Notes: generated by a model not told the origin, from the letters alone. A stretch of 64,000 bases of DNA from Margaritifera margaritifera (GCA_029931535.1 JAQPZY010001398.1:301001-365000); one strand, 5' to 3'; counted from the stretch's first letter, positions 49,446 through 60,868 are shown. Made by a program: numbers and translations.

Positions 49446-49904
49446 TCGACTTGCCATAAGGATCAGAACTGAAACTTTTATTGGGAAGTCGGTTGGCCAA
49501 AATTATGCGAATGACTAAAATTTCATATGTGCCTTTGATCAAATTAGGAATAGTCAATACCCATTTTATATTATGTGTCTGTGTGTGTGTGATCTCTTCC
49601 TACCTCTCAGTGCTGATACAATAAGTTAAAATCTAAATAGATTTGATTTCGAAAGCCCAAAGTTTAAATTAGAAATATCAAGGAGGTCATTTATTATTTT
49701 GACCTCATCTTTGTGGAACAACCTTCCTGAAAATGTAAGACTTGCCTTATACAATTATTTAATTTAGAAGACTTATAACAGGTGAAAAATGTGAAGCACC
49801 AAAATCCTACACATATGGGGAGAGGAAATATTATTAATATTGAAAATCATTGTAGTGCTCCCAATAATTACTTATTTATTAACCATGCAATTCACTGATC
49901 ATTC

Positions 49905-50035
49905 CAGACATGTGTAACCTACGGTCCGTGACCGCATCCGGCCCGCGACCTGGTTTTATCCGGTTAGATTTACATCATACTTGTACATTTAAAAATCGTT
50001 ATCCGGCCCGCGCCCTGGAGGAAGTTGCACCTGCC
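49905..50035. mobile_element. Possible hAT-type MITE
   Basis: GTAACCTACGGTCCGTGACC and two ATCCGGCCCGCG blocks, ending GGAGGAAGTTGCACCTGCC. The CCGGCCCGCG-rich core with GTGTAACCT / AGTTGCAC ends recalls a very widespread hAT-related repeat. Unverified. The 50040-50455 stretch after it shows nothing supported. Confidence 0.35.
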
Positions 50036-50460
50036 TGAATCATTCTGTAATTGTGGAGAGTCACCTGAAACTACATTTTTTTTTTTTTTTTTAATCAAAC
50101 CACATTATAGAGATCAGCACAAGATCTTATATTTAAATATTAATCACCAACTTTTGCATGCGACGATTGACCATCTACAAGGTTCATCTCAGCTATGTTA
50201 TGATCTATATTGCAAAGTGTTTAAAGCAGGTCAAGATTTTTTTTTATTAAGGCTCTAATTTAGAACAGTATGCATTTCTCCTTGACTATGGGATACTATA
50301 CTTGACTGTGGTAATTATACCTGTTCCAGTGGACACTATTGCCAAGCGGCCACTTTATGTAACGTCATATGATATACTAAATCCTTTATTCCCCTAGGAA
50401 ACTGTCCTCACGCAGTGCTGTCTGGTAGGGTATAGTTAGTACAATAAATAGCCCCACAAA

Positions 50461-50825
50461 TCTGTGTTGATATTGATGGACTATTCGTCCATTAGTATCA
50501 ACACAGATTTGGAGTGATGATTTATCGGACTATTCGTCCATTAGTATCAACACAGATTTGGAGTGATGATTTATCGGACTATTCGTCCATTAGTATCAAC
50601 ACAGATTTGGGGTGATGATTTATCGGACTATTCATCCATTAGTATCAACACAGATTTGGGGTGATGATTTATCGGACTATTCGTCCATTAGTATCAACAC
50701 AGATTTGGAGTGATGATTTATCGGACTATTCGTCCATTAGTATCAACACAGATTTGGGGTGATGATTTATCGGACTATTCGTCCATTAGTATCAACACAG
50801 ATTTGGGGTGATGATTTTTCGGACT
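50461..50825. repeat. 49 bp minisatellite with dyad, ~7 copies
   Basis: The unit is GATTTGGAGTGATGATTTAT then CGGACTATTCGTCCATTAGT and ATCAACACA. Each has the dyad GGAC-TATTC-GTCC. The array's left edge is inverted (AAATCTGTGTTGATA at 50458 against TATCAACACAGATTT), so the first unit can form a larger hairpin. Confidence 0.9.
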
Positions 50826-50829
50826 AGAG

Positions 50830-51800
50830 TATAGGCCCCTTTGCCCTCGGCTCGAACACGATACTCAACCAAACAACACGTAAGATGGTTTTTGCTGTTC
50901 CCTTTATGATGTCACAGTCAGCCATGCGCATTTTTGAGTGTCCGTCAATATAACTGCCTTATGCTGAGCTAATTGTTCTTCTATGGGTGGATTTTATCAT
51001 GACGTGCTATAGTTCTAGTCTCAGTAACGCCCTCCGAACCTTCAGCATAGACTTATTGCCACGTTGTACGAGTGATGTCCCTTTGCGTAAGGTCAGGGGT
51101 CATTCGGGGTAAAAATGCATTATGTTCAATGGGACGTTCAAGCCTATTTATCACTAAACATGATTTTAAAAAAAAACAAAAAAACGCAAGAATCTATTCG
51201 GTCTCAATTTACAGTAGACACTAAATTTTATATAACATACCTAAAATCTGCATTATTTACACATTTAATCGTCAAAATCAAAATCCCTTCTATATGGAGA
51301 CTGCTTTACTCCGAATGACCTCTGACCTTTGGAGCTCTTCAATGCGTAGAAAGCAACATTGCGAGTGATGTGTCAATACATTTATTATGAACATATTGTA
51401 ACAGGGCCGGCTAAATAATCGTTTTTGATGCATCTGTATGTTATATGTCTTTAAATAATGTAATTTGTCTTTAATAACACTGGTCTACAATTTTGTAGTA
51501 TTTATTAGGGATTTTGATGTGCTGAATTCAAATACGACAATTAAAACAACTGATTGGCTACTATTTCCAACATATTTAAGTTTTTACATTTTACGTCTAT
51601 GTATATTGTGTACATAGTAGAGTTTTAATCATAAATTGTAAACCTAGGTCTTTTCATGTGTTTATGGTTGCTTTACATGATAATATTTCACCTGTCTTAT
51701 TTATGTAACACTTTAAAAAACAGCAAAAGGGTTATATTAAAAAAAAATATATTGAAACAAAATTTAAAAAAACTATTATGTATATATAAGTACATAGTTT
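50830..51800. other. Anonymous stretch downstream of the 533-aa ORF
   Basis: No further gene. Read on the minus strand it would be 3' UTR/flank of the ORF at 51806-53407; AATAAA (minus strand) is present at 51501-51506, about 300 bp after the stop. Confidence 0.4.
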
Positions 51801-51805
51801 AATCC

Positions 51806-53407
51806 TTACTCAGAGTCTACTCGGAGCTTCTTGGATTGTCTCTTGTATTCATTAAATGGAGCACCTCTTGTCACTGTCCAGCAATAGTCTGCAAGCATTG
51901 ATGGGCTCCATTTGCCCTGATAGCGTTTCTCCAATGTTGCAATGTCCTGGTGAAATCGCTCGCCGTGCTCGTCGCTCACTGCTCTGCAGTTCGGTGGAAC
52001 AAACTCTCGATGAGAGTGCAAAAAACGTATCTTTAGTGACATGTTGCAACCAAGGCTTTTGTATGCCTTGTGGAGGTTTTCCACCAACTCCCTGTAGTTG
52101 TCTGCCTTGTTGTTTCCGAGAACATTTGTTACCACTAACTGGAAGGCTTTCCATGCCGTCTTTTCCTTGCCACGCAGTGCACGGTGAAATGCATCATCTC
52201 GAAGAAGTTCACGAATCTGACGACCAACAAAGACACCTTCCTTTATCTTAGCTTCATTTAACCTTGGAAATTTTCCACGAAGGTACTTGAAAGCTGGTTG
52301 TGTTTTGTCCATGGCCTTGACAAAGTTCTTCATCAGACCCAGCTTGATGTGCAAGGGTGGTAACAAAATCTTCCTTGATTCAACAAGTGGTGGATGCTGA
52401 ACACTTTTCATCCCAGGCTCCAATGACTGTCGGAGTGGCCAATCTCTCTTGATGTAGTGGGAATCTCTCGCACGACTATCCCATTCGCAGAGAAAACAGC
52501 AGTATTTTGTGTATCCAGTCTGCAGACCAAGCAAGAGAGCAAGAACCTTGAAATCGCCACAAAGCTGCCACTGATGTTGGTCATAGTTTATGCACCTCAG
52601 AAGGTGTTTCATGTTTTCATAGGTTTCCTTCATATGGACTGCATGACCAACTGAAATTGATGGCAAAACACTGCCATTATCCAGCAAAACAGCTTTAAGA
52701 CTCGTCTTCGATGAATCAATGAACAGTCTCCACTCAACTTGATCATGAACGATGTTGAGGGCTGCCATCACACCATCGATATTGTTGCAGGCTACAAGAT
52801 CACCTTCCATGAAGAAGAATGGGACAAGATCCTTTTGACGGTCACGGAACATGGAAACCCTAACATCACCTGCCAGGAGATTCAACTGCTGTAGTCTGGA
52901 GCCCAACAGCTCTGCCTTACTCTTGGGTAGTTCCAAATCCCTGACAAGGTCATTCAGTTCACCTTGTGTTATGAGGTGTGGTTCAGAGGAGGAGGATGGG
53001 AGCAAATATGGGTCATGTGACATTGATGGTTCAGGACTAGAAGTTTCATCCTCTTCCTCGTCTGACTCAAGTGAGAATGATTCTGGTTCATCAGGAATCG
53101 GGAGTCCTTCTCCGTGGGGTACTGGGCGTATAGCTGACGGAATGTTTGGATAATGCACAGTCCACTTTTTCTTCTTTGACACACCTTTCCCAACTGGAGG
53201 CACCATGCAGAAGTAACAATTGCTGATATGATCTGTTGGCTGTCTCCAAATCATTGGTACTGCAAAAGGCATAGATTTCCTTTTTCTGTTCAACCACTGG
53301 CGAAGATCTGTTGCACAAGTGTTGCAGCATATGTGTGGGACCCACCTCTTGTCCTGATCTCCAATTTTGCAGACAAAATAAAGGAGATATAACTCTAGTA
53401 TGTACAT
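51806..53407 (-). CDS. Uncharacterised repetitive-family protein, likely transposon-derived (533 aa)
   Basis: This is the only long uninterrupted ORF in the window with non-repetitive composition. Cys pairs lie at residues 27/28 and 31 (ICCNTC) and 64/67 (CYFC). An acidic, Ser-rich linker spans ~108-145. A folded core from ~150 to 533 contains FIDSSK (D231), CGDFKV (D285), CCFLC (303-307), PPLHIKLG (350-357) and DEHGERFHQD (479-488), near the end SMLADYCW. I recall closely similar, unnamed proteins in many copies in arthropod and other invertebrate genomes, which suggests a mobile or domesticated family. The spaced acidic residues and inserted CxxC are compatible with an RNase H-like transposase core, but that is inference. 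The ATG at 53407 is probably not the true start: the similarity I recall begins around residue 6 and relatives have an extra N-terminal segment, so an upstream exon may be missing or replaced by the minisatellite at 53.4 kb. Function unknown. Confidence 0.65.
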   Translation of the reverse strand: MYILELYLLYFVCKIGDQDKRWVPHICCNTCATDLRQWLNRKRKSMPFAVPMIWRQPTDHISNCYFCMVPPVGKGVSKKKKWTVHYPNIPSAIRPVPHGEGLPIPDEPESFSLESDEEEDETSSPEPSMSHDPYLLPSSSSEPHLITQGELNDLVRDLELPKSKAELLGSRLQQLNLLAGDVRVSMFRDRQKDLVPFFFMEGDLVACNNIDGVMAALNIVHDQVEWRLFIDSSKTSLKAVLLDNGSVLPSISVGHAVHMKETYENMKHLLRCINYDQHQWQLCGDFKVLALLLGLQTGYTKYCCFLCEWDSRARDSHYIKRDWPLRQSLEPGMKSVQHPPLVESRKILLPPLHIKLGLMKNFVKAMDKTQPAFKYLRGKFPRLNEAKIKEGVFVGRQIRELLRDDAFHRALRGKEKTAWKAFQLVVTNVLGNNKADNYRELVENLHKAYKSLGCNMSLKIRFLHSHREFVPPNCRAVSDEHGERFHQDIATLEKRYQGKWSPSMLADYCWTVTRGAPFNEYKRQSKKLRVDSE

Positions 53408-53935
53408 ATGACTCTGATATATAAATATGACTGGTATATAAACAGGACTCTGGTTTATAAATATGATTGGTATATAAATATGACTATGGTTTATAAATAT
53501 GACTCTGGTATATAAACAGGACTCTGGTATATAATTATGACTGGTTTATAAATAAGACTCTTGTATATAAACAAGACTGTTATATAAATATGACTGGTAT
53601 ATAAATAAGAGAGGTATGTAAAAAGGACTCTGATTTATAAATATGACTATGGTTTATAAATATGACTCTGGTATATAAACAGGACTCTGGTATATAATTA
53701 TGACTGGTATATAAATAAGACTCTGGTATATAAACAAGACTGTTATATAAATATGACTGGTATATAAATAAGAGAGGTATGTAAAAAGGACTCTGATTTA
53801 TAAATATTACTCTGGTATAAAAACAGGACTCTGGTATATAAACAGGACTCTGGTATATAAACAGGACTCTGGTATATAAATATGACTGGAATATAAATAA
53901 GACTCTGGTATATAAAGCATTCATTTCAATAAGCA
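53396..53935. repeat. Higher-order minisatellite of ~19 bp monomers
   Basis: Monomers such as GGACTCTGGTATATAAACA and ATGACTGGTATATAAAT alternate. A block of about 161 bp repeats as a unit (53490 and 53651), giving a two-level structure. It abuts the 5' end of the 533-aa ORF. Confidence 0.85.
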
Positions 53936-54057
53936 TTCAGAAATTTTAACAAAATTCTCAGTATTTGATGTCAGGCTTTATAATACAATATGGTTTTTTT
54001 TCTTGCTGAATTAAGTTCTTATTCATGGACATTGTTTTATAAACAGTAATATGAAAG

Positions 54058-54163
54058 TCAACCTCAGTAAGTACATTTATTTTATTAAGAACAAACAATA
54101 TGGAGAAAATTGTATTAAATTAGTGTGAACAAAAAATTAATTGTTAAAATATGAACCGATTAG
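54058..54163 (+). repeat. ~105 bp inverted repeat, left arm
   Basis: The sequence from GTCAACCTCAGTAAGTACAT through AACAAACAATATGGAGAAAA to AATATGAACC is the reverse complement of 57221-57319, with few differences. It directly adjoins the 42 bp array. Confidence 0.8.
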
Positions 54164-54918
54164 TTCCCATTCTGTCTAAATGCAGTTAACACTACATATG
54201 TATATTTCCCATTCTGTCTAAATGCAGTTAATACTATGGACGTATATTTTCCATTCTGTCCAAATGCAGTTAACACTTCAGACGTATATTTCCCATTCTG
54301 TCTAAATGCAGTTAACACTACATATGTATATTTCCCATTCTGTCCAAATGCAGTTAACTCTATAGACGTATATTTCCCATTCTGTCCAAATGCAGTTAAC
54401 ACTACAGACGTATATTTCCCATTCTGTCTAAATGCAGTTAACACTATAGACGTATATTTTCCATTCTGTCTAAATGCAGTTAACACTACAGACGTATATT
54501 TCCCATTCTGTCTAAATGCAGTTAACACTATAGACGTATATTTCCCATTCTGTCCAAATGCAGTTAACACTATAGACGTATATTTCCCATTCTGTCTAAA
54601 TGCAGTTAACACTACAGACGTATATTTCCCATTCTGACTAAATGCAGTTAACACTACAGACGTATATTTCCCATTCTGTCCAAATGCAGTTAACACTACA
54701 GACGTATATTTCCCATTCTGTCTAAATGCAGTTAACACTACAGACGTATATTTCCCATTCTGACTAAATGCAGTTAATACTACAGACGTATATTTCCCAT
54801 TCTGTCTAAATGCAGTTAACACTTCAGACGTATATTTCCCATTCTGACTAAATGCAGTTAACACTACAGACGTATATTTCCCATTCTGTCTAAATGCAGT
54901 TAACACTATAGACGTATA
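54150..54918. repeat. 42 bp minisatellite, ~18 copies
   Basis: The unit is ATTCTGTCTAAATGCAGTTA then ACACTACAGACGTATATTTC and CC. Period 42 is 14 codons, so 248- and 133-codon ORFs are open through it; they are repeat artefacts. Variants (CTACA/CTATA/CTTCA; GTCT/GTCC/GACT) are scattered. Confidence 0.95.
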
Positions 54919-55132
54919 AGATATATTACCACATTAATTAAAGTTCAAAAATTTTATGTAAATTTTTACAAATTTCTCTGTTACAGCTAATGATTAAAAT
55001 AGTCACTGATGGAGAATTAATGATTTTTTAATACATTTCTAAGATTTACTTTAGAAATTGCTAGCAGTTTTTACCTCGTGGACACGAGATATTATGTAGT
55101 GGACACAAAATAGTTCCTCGTAGCCACGAGAT

Positions 55133-55134
<2 letters not shown>

Positions 55135-55170
<36 letters not shown>

Positions 55171-56068
55171 GACTTTGTATAGCGCCTAATCTTTAGAAGC
55201 TCTAAGCGCTTTACAACATTAGATAACACCTAAAAAAACATTTATAATGATATGATTACGAAAAGAAAGAAAAAAAAAACAAACACCATGAAATTAGAAA
55301 ACAAAAACATGCTGAAAATAGTTAAGGTAAGAAAACATTAAGTCTTTAGGTCTATTCTTGCAGTCGAAAAAGGTGAGTTTTAAGAGCACTCTTGAATGAA
55401 ATCACTGTGTCTTTGTGTCTAAGTTCAGTTGCCAATTCGTTCCATGTTGCTGGGCCCTGGTATGCAAAAGAACGTTGTCCGTGTGACTTCATTTTGGTAT
55501 TGGGAATAATGAGAATACGGGTGTCGGAAGAGGAGCGTAAGTATCTTGCTGGTGTGTACACATGGGTGATGTGAGATAGGTATGTTGGACTGGTGCCAGT
55601 CAGTGAAACGTAGCACAGAGAACAAATTTTGTGTTTGATTCTGGATCGAATGGGTAGCCAGTGTAGGATACAGAGCAGGGGAGAGGTGTGCTCTGTTCGT
55701 GGTACTCTAAGAATGATACGAGCAGCTGTGTTTTGAACTTTTTGAAGTTTCTGGGGTAGATACTGAGATGAACCAGATAGAATTGAGTTACAATAGTCCA
55801 GTCTTGAAAGTACTAAGGAACACACAAGTGTTTTAGTGGCATCAACTGAAAGATAATTGCGAATGGAGCTGATCCGTCTCAGCTCAAGGTATGCAGCCTT
55901 GCATATGTTCATGACATGTTGGTGCAATGAGAGTGTACTTTCTAGAGTAACACCTAGGTTTCGTACTGACTGTGTGAATTTAATATTGGTGTTGCTAATA
56001 TTTATTGTTTGAGCTAAAGGATGTGAATGAGAAAGTCTTTGTGTGGTAATCAGAATGGCTTTAGTTTT

Positions 56069-56070
<2 letters not shown>
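55135..56070 (-). mobile_element. 3' end of a CR1/L2-like non-LTR retrotransposon
   Basis: On the minus strand the open frame runs from ~56070 to 55352, followed by a 3' UTR with a GTAAAGCGCTTAGAGC then GGCGCTATACAAAGTCC end and a (TTA)n tail (55135-55166), typical of the 3' end of this LINE group. The upstream side is cut off at a (TA)n tract (56071-56121), so it is a 5'-truncated copy. Confidence 0.8.
55352..56070 (-). pseudogene. C-terminal part of LINE reverse transcriptase (5'-truncated)
   Basis: The frame encodes NLGVTLESTLSLHQHV, then LVCSLVLSRLDYCNSILSGS, KLQKVQNTAARII, LLCILHWLPIRSRIKHKIC and GPATWNELATELR, ending HLFRLQE before a stop. This is the thumb and C-terminal segment after the RT catalytic core; the core itself is missing upstream. 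It is unusually intact, with about 239 codons free of stops from ~56068, so it is younger than the other LINEs here. The 191-codon ORF at 55352-55927 begins at a TTG, not at a real start codon. Confidence 0.85.

Positions 56071-56121
<51 letters not shown>
56071..56121. repeat. (TA)n microsatellite
   Basis: Marks the truncated 5' edge of the LINE. Confidence 0.95.
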
Positions 56122-56126
<5 letters not shown>

Positions 56127-56299
56127 CCATACTTCTGTACTTATTGCTATAGAAGTGTATTGAAATGTTTGAAAGATGGACTCATTTTTGGCACTGCACT
56201 GTAATTTCCTTTCGCAATCAACTGTCATTAAACTTTGTATTTTTTGGAATAGAGTATTACAGGTATTTTGGCAATAGGTCACGCTGAATACCAAATAGG

Positions 56300-56735
56300 T
56301 ACAGGTCATGATAAATATGGTCAGTGGTAACATAGATACAGGTCATGATAAATATGGTCAGTGTAATATAGATATAGGTCATGATAAATACAGTCAGTGG
56401 TAATGTAGATATAGGACATGATAAATATGGTCAGTGGTAACATAGATACAGGTCATGATAAATATGGTCAGTGTAATATAGATATAGGTCATGATAAATA
56501 CAGTCAGTGGTAATGTAGATATAGGTCATGATAAATATGGTCAGTGGTAACATAGATACAGGTCATGATAAATATGGTCAGTGGTAATATAGATATAGGT
56601 CATGATAAATACAGTCAGTGGTAATGTAGATATAGGTCATGATAAATATGGTCAGTGGTAATGTAGGTACAGGTCATGATAAATACAGTCAGTGGTAATA
56701 TAGATATAGGTCATGATAAATACAGTTAGTGACAA
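56300..56735. repeat. ~37 bp minisatellite with three-monomer higher-order units
   Basis: The monomer is AGGTCATGATAAATATGGTC then AGTGGTAACATAGATAC. Three variants (AATATGG..GGTAACATAGATAC, AATATGG..GTAATATAGATAT, AATACAG..GGTAATGTAGATAT) repeat in the same order at least twice, giving ~110 bp units. Confidence 0.85.
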
Positions 56736-56957
56736 TTTGGATAATTCATGTGGAACGTATTTTCGATAGGCTCGTACTTAAAACGTACTTGTTTCTTTTT
56801 GTTTATTACTGACATAACCCACACTGCTTTTCTTAAACAATCATACATGTAGCCGTAATTGTTACTGAAGAGAGGGAGGAGCGATGAATCAAATTAAGGC
56901 CTATATGTATTCCTAAATGGGATAGAAAGTAGTTCCAGAAGTGATACCAATATTTGT

Positions 56958-56982
56958 CATATATATATATATATATATATAT
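56958..56982. repeat. Short (AT)n
   Basis: Short AT run. The 56740-57215 surroundings hold nothing supported. Confidence 0.9.
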
Positions 56983-57220
56983 CCACTGCTATGTGAGTAG
57001 GTAAAATAATCATGTTTAGTGCCTAGATTCTGCTAGATATCATCTCGTACAATCCTCAAACTCTGAAGAACTGAATCAATTCTTACCTTTAGCAGTTCTG
57101 TATCACATATATGTGATGTGTAATTAGTAATTAAAAAGGAAGTCAGGATGGTGAATCAGGGGCCTTGAATAGCATTAGATCATCTACCATGCAGTTCAGG
57201 TCATTGAAAAGCTGATTTAC

Positions 57221-57319
57221 GGTTCATATTTTAATAATTAATTTTTTTCAAACTACTTTAATAAAATTTTCTCCATATTGTTTGTTCTTAATAAAATAAA
57301 TGTACTTACTGAGGTTGAC
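57221..57319 (-). repeat. ~105 bp inverted repeat, right arm
   Basis: It reads GGTTCATATTTTAATAATTA ... TTTTCTCCATATTGTTTGTT ... ACTTACTGAGGTTGAC, the complement of 54058-54163. It directly adjoins the 26 bp array. Confidence 0.8.
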
Positions 57320-57915
57320 GGTTCGTAACGAGACATCATATTTACGGTTCGTAACCAGACATCATATTTACGGTTTGTTACCAGACATCATATTTATGGT
57401 TCGTAACCAGACATCATATTTACGGTTCGCAATCAGACATGATATTTACGGTTCGTAACCAGACATCATATTTACTGTTGGTAACCAGACATCATATTTG
57501 CGGTTCGTAACCAGACATCATATTTACGGTTCGTAAACAGACATCGATTTACGGTTCGTAACCAGACATCATATTTACGGTTCGTAACCAGACATCATAT
57601 TTACGGTTCGTAACCAGACATCATATTTACGGTTTGTTACCAGACATCATAGTTACGGTTCGTAACCAGACATCATATTTACGGTTCGTAACCAGACATC
57701 ATATTTACGGTTCGTAACCAGACATCATATGTACGGTTCGTAACCAGACATCATATTTACGGTTCGTAACCAGACATCATATTTACGGTTCGTAACCAGA
57801 CATCGATTTACGGTTCGTAACCAGACATCATATTTACGGTTCGTAACCAGACATCATATTTACGGTTCGTAACCAGACATCATATTTACGGTTCGTAACC
57901 AGACATCATATTTCG
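57320..57915. repeat. 26 bp minisatellite, ~23 copies
   Basis: The unit is TTTACGGTTCGTAACCAGAC then ATCATA, with two shortened copies (ATCGA). Confidence 0.95.
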
Positions 57916-58194
57916 AAGAAGAAGAAGAATATGTTAGTAATGACATGGTTACAAACTGCTGATATGCACGAAATGTATAGAATAAAAACCTTTCCCATTG
58001 CGTGTTGGAATCTCACAAAATATCATACGAGAAGTAACAGGCGTATCCTGCCTGAACTAAACACACCCAACTCAAGGTCACAATAACCTAGATAATAATG
58101 AAACCCTAGGTCACATATCTGAATGACATATGAACAATCCACAATAAGGCACAACTTGTTTTTACTTATCCTTCAACTTTTTTCATCACATGCA

Positions 58195-58815
58195 TGAATT
58201 ACACTAAGTGCAAATTACATACATTTATTACACTGAGAGCAAATTACCTACACGTATTAAACTGAATGCTAATGACATACATGTATTACACTGAGTGCAA
58301 ATTACATACATGTATTACATTTAGTGCAGATTACATACATGTATTACACTGAATGCAAATTACATACATGTATTACACTGAATGCATATTACATACATGT
58401 ATTACACTAAGTGCAAATTACATAAATGTATTACACTGAATGAAGATTACATACATGTATTACAATGAGTGCAAATTACATACATGTATTACACTGAGTG
58501 CAAATTACATACATGTATTACACTGAATGAATATTACATACATGTATTACACTAAGTGCAAATTACATAAATGTATTACAATGAATGCAAATTACATACA
58601 TGTATTACACTGAATGCAAATTACATACATGTATTACACTGAATGCATATTACATACATGTATTACACTAAGTGCAAATTACATAAATGTATTACACTGA
58701 ATGCAAATTAAATACATGTATTACACTGAGTGCAAATTACGTACATGTATTACACTGAATGCAAATTCTAAAGAACAAATCAAACTTTAATTGCATTACA
58801 TACATGTATTACACT
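58195..58815. repeat. 29 bp minisatellite, ~20 copies
   Basis: The unit is ACATACATGTATTACACTGA then ATGCAAATT. It carries the palindrome TACATGTA. The last two copies are separated by an inserted TCTAAAGAACAAATCAAA-like block that is itself duplicated (58768 and 58826). Confidence 0.9.
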
Positions 58816-58829
58816 GAATGCAAATTCTA

Positions 58830-60770
58830 AGGAACAAATCAAAAAAAATTTCAGTTTGAATGAGAAATGGTATTTCTGTAAAATAGTGGCATAAACTAAT
58901 ACTAATTACTTGACAATTTTCTTCATCTTGATGGCAACAAGTGTATACTTACCCCGGTTTAAAAAATAAATTAAAAGAGTTTCACAAACATTTATACTTA
59001 TTCCCTAAAGTAAAATCAGCCTTTTCACAAAATACCGCCTTGTCTAAGATCTGACATGAACCGCGGACCACGTCTTCAAACTATGCTTTTAAAAACGATT
59101 CATTTGGAACACCTATATAGTTTACATTTTATATATTTAAAAAGAAAAGGATAAATGGGTTGAGATTCAGTGTATGTGCCCGAATATCAAGTGATAATTC
59201 AAAACATCGCGCAATTCTGTAATGTTAATGGGGTTTTCGGTAGTGAGAATTTACTTATGACCATTTATAGTAATAATTTATAATTTGACGAAAGATATCT
59301 AGAGAAAAAACATTTTATAGCGCATCATAGTCAACTATTTTTCGGATTTGATAGAATTTTCAAGTATACACTCTTTTCGTTGATTTACACAGACATAAGC
59401 ATGGTGTTGTTTGTAGACATTTCTTTTCACTTGTTCAGATGACAAACTTTTCAACATACATACAAAGGTGTTTTACATCCATCAATTCAAATCAGACTCC
59501 AGAATCTGACTGGTTGACCCGATATCAAATGTTGTACTATTTGACCCACTATTGTATCTTGTCAATGTAGCGCGAAACAGGTCAAATTCAACATTTGAAA
59601 ATACCATAAACTTTGTAAAAGAAGTACCTATTTCTAGTGGATGGACAACCGGTTGGTATGATTTTGTTTGTTTGTTTATTTGATTGTTTGTTTCTTTCTT
59701 TCTTTCTTCTTCTTCTTCTTTTTTTCTTTGGTTTTAATGCCACTTTTAACATATTATTGGCTACATCATGCCGAGGAAATGGGAACACCCTTGCCTGGAT
59801 TTCGCCAGAAGAATTGAAGTCCGGATATAAACTTTCAGTCTAGAATACAGAGATCTGGCCTGGAGATCATACATATCTGAGCTTGCGTTTGAGAATGAGT
59901 TTCCACCGACAGCCAATCAAAAATGGTGTTCCAAAAGTTGATGAACTTGAAACCTAGTCGCCTAGACGTCTGTGTTTGTAATATTTTTTATCATTCGAGA
60001 ATGAAATAAGTTTCTCCATAATGAGGTATAATACTTATGTTGAAAACGAGTTAAATTCAGATCTAAGTGACATCAGACAAAAGGTAACATAGATCATAAC
60101 ATTTTCGATATAATTATTTTTGACATTATGATACTCAAATTTGTGTTCCTAGACAAGAGGTAAACTATACAATAAAGGTGTTTTCTGCAAGATGTTTCTT
60201 TAAACAATGGGGATCAAAACGGACAGAACTTGAAAACAAAATCATCTTTAGATGACGAGTAAACTTTTAAGAGACAACTAACATCAAAAACTCCAAGAAA
60301 GTGGACAATCACTTTTACTACACTACAGAGTGTGATAGTCCTGAAGATATAAGTCGAAAAGCGAAACAAAATATGATCCTTTTTTTTTTTTTTTTTTCGT
60401 TTTTTCAGCCCCTGACTGTATTGATTTATCACTGCCTTTTTGGTTCCCTTTATACTTGGGGAAAACTTTCGGGTACACGCGGCAGTTATCCAAATGTCGT
60501 TTGCTTCAATCAAATACCGGCGACCAGGTCTGTACTATTATAGATTCTGTGTTGTGATAAATATACTCTGAGATGAAGTCCAGTGTTGTGATTAAACGGC
60601 ATCCGATTTCAATAGAAGATTTCATGCTTTGCTAGATGTGTCATTTATATTCCACACTGCTTTAAACAGATTTATTAATGGAAGTGCTCATAAACTTAAG
60701 GGTTCGAGGTGAATTAGAACATACATACGATGTAACTAAATGATTGACAGGCAACGAATTCGAGTTTTAG
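58830..60770. other. Anonymous stretch
   Basis: No supported gene or repeat; includes (CTT)n near 59704 and a T-run at 60380. Confidence 0.4.
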
Positions 60771-60773
60771 CAT

Positions 60774-60778
60774 TCATA

Positions 60779-60866
<88 letters not shown>
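60774..60866. repeat. (AT)n microsatellite, ~90 bp
   Basis: Near-uninterrupted AT. The 60870-62475 interval after it shows no supported feature beyond a T24-type run at 61543-61567 and short (GATA)n near 62012. Confidence 0.95.

Positions 60867-60868
<2 letters not shown>

Larger units (their letters stand above)
45230..49850 (+). mobile_element. Jockey-like non-LTR retrotransposon inflated by repeats
   Basis: Plus-strand RT landmarks appear in the right order but far apart: YQSGFLPSHYSIHKLINTY and ENRCMVFCDISKA (45478-45605), HPHLEWFRS then YLSERKQHV (47300-47345), SLLFLLYTCINNIVDDMNS and LFAEYSSLAYG (47398-47505), KWLVK (48865-48880), RFTLCHKNLGVIFSSDGK (48970-49023), QLEAARIVTGLTQ-type units (49215-49440), and a tail ending TYGERKY (49811-49831). 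In a normal element these span about 1.5 kb; here they span 4.3 kb because of one insertion (45660-46940) and three tandem arrays. Many stops; the FADD-type motif is FAEY, so RT would be inactive. Confidence 0.8.

Noticed and set aside
51852..53345. ORFs of 65-131 codons on both strands overlapping the 533-aa ORF
   Set aside because: They are shadow frames of the 533-aa coding sequence.
54160..54906. 248-codon ORF on the minus strand
   Set aside because: It only translates the 42 bp minisatellite (a multiple of three) and has no complexity beyond the repeat.
57320..57915. CRISPR-like array of 26 bp repeats
   Set aside because: Repeats are directly adjacent with no unique spacers, and the context is an animal genome.
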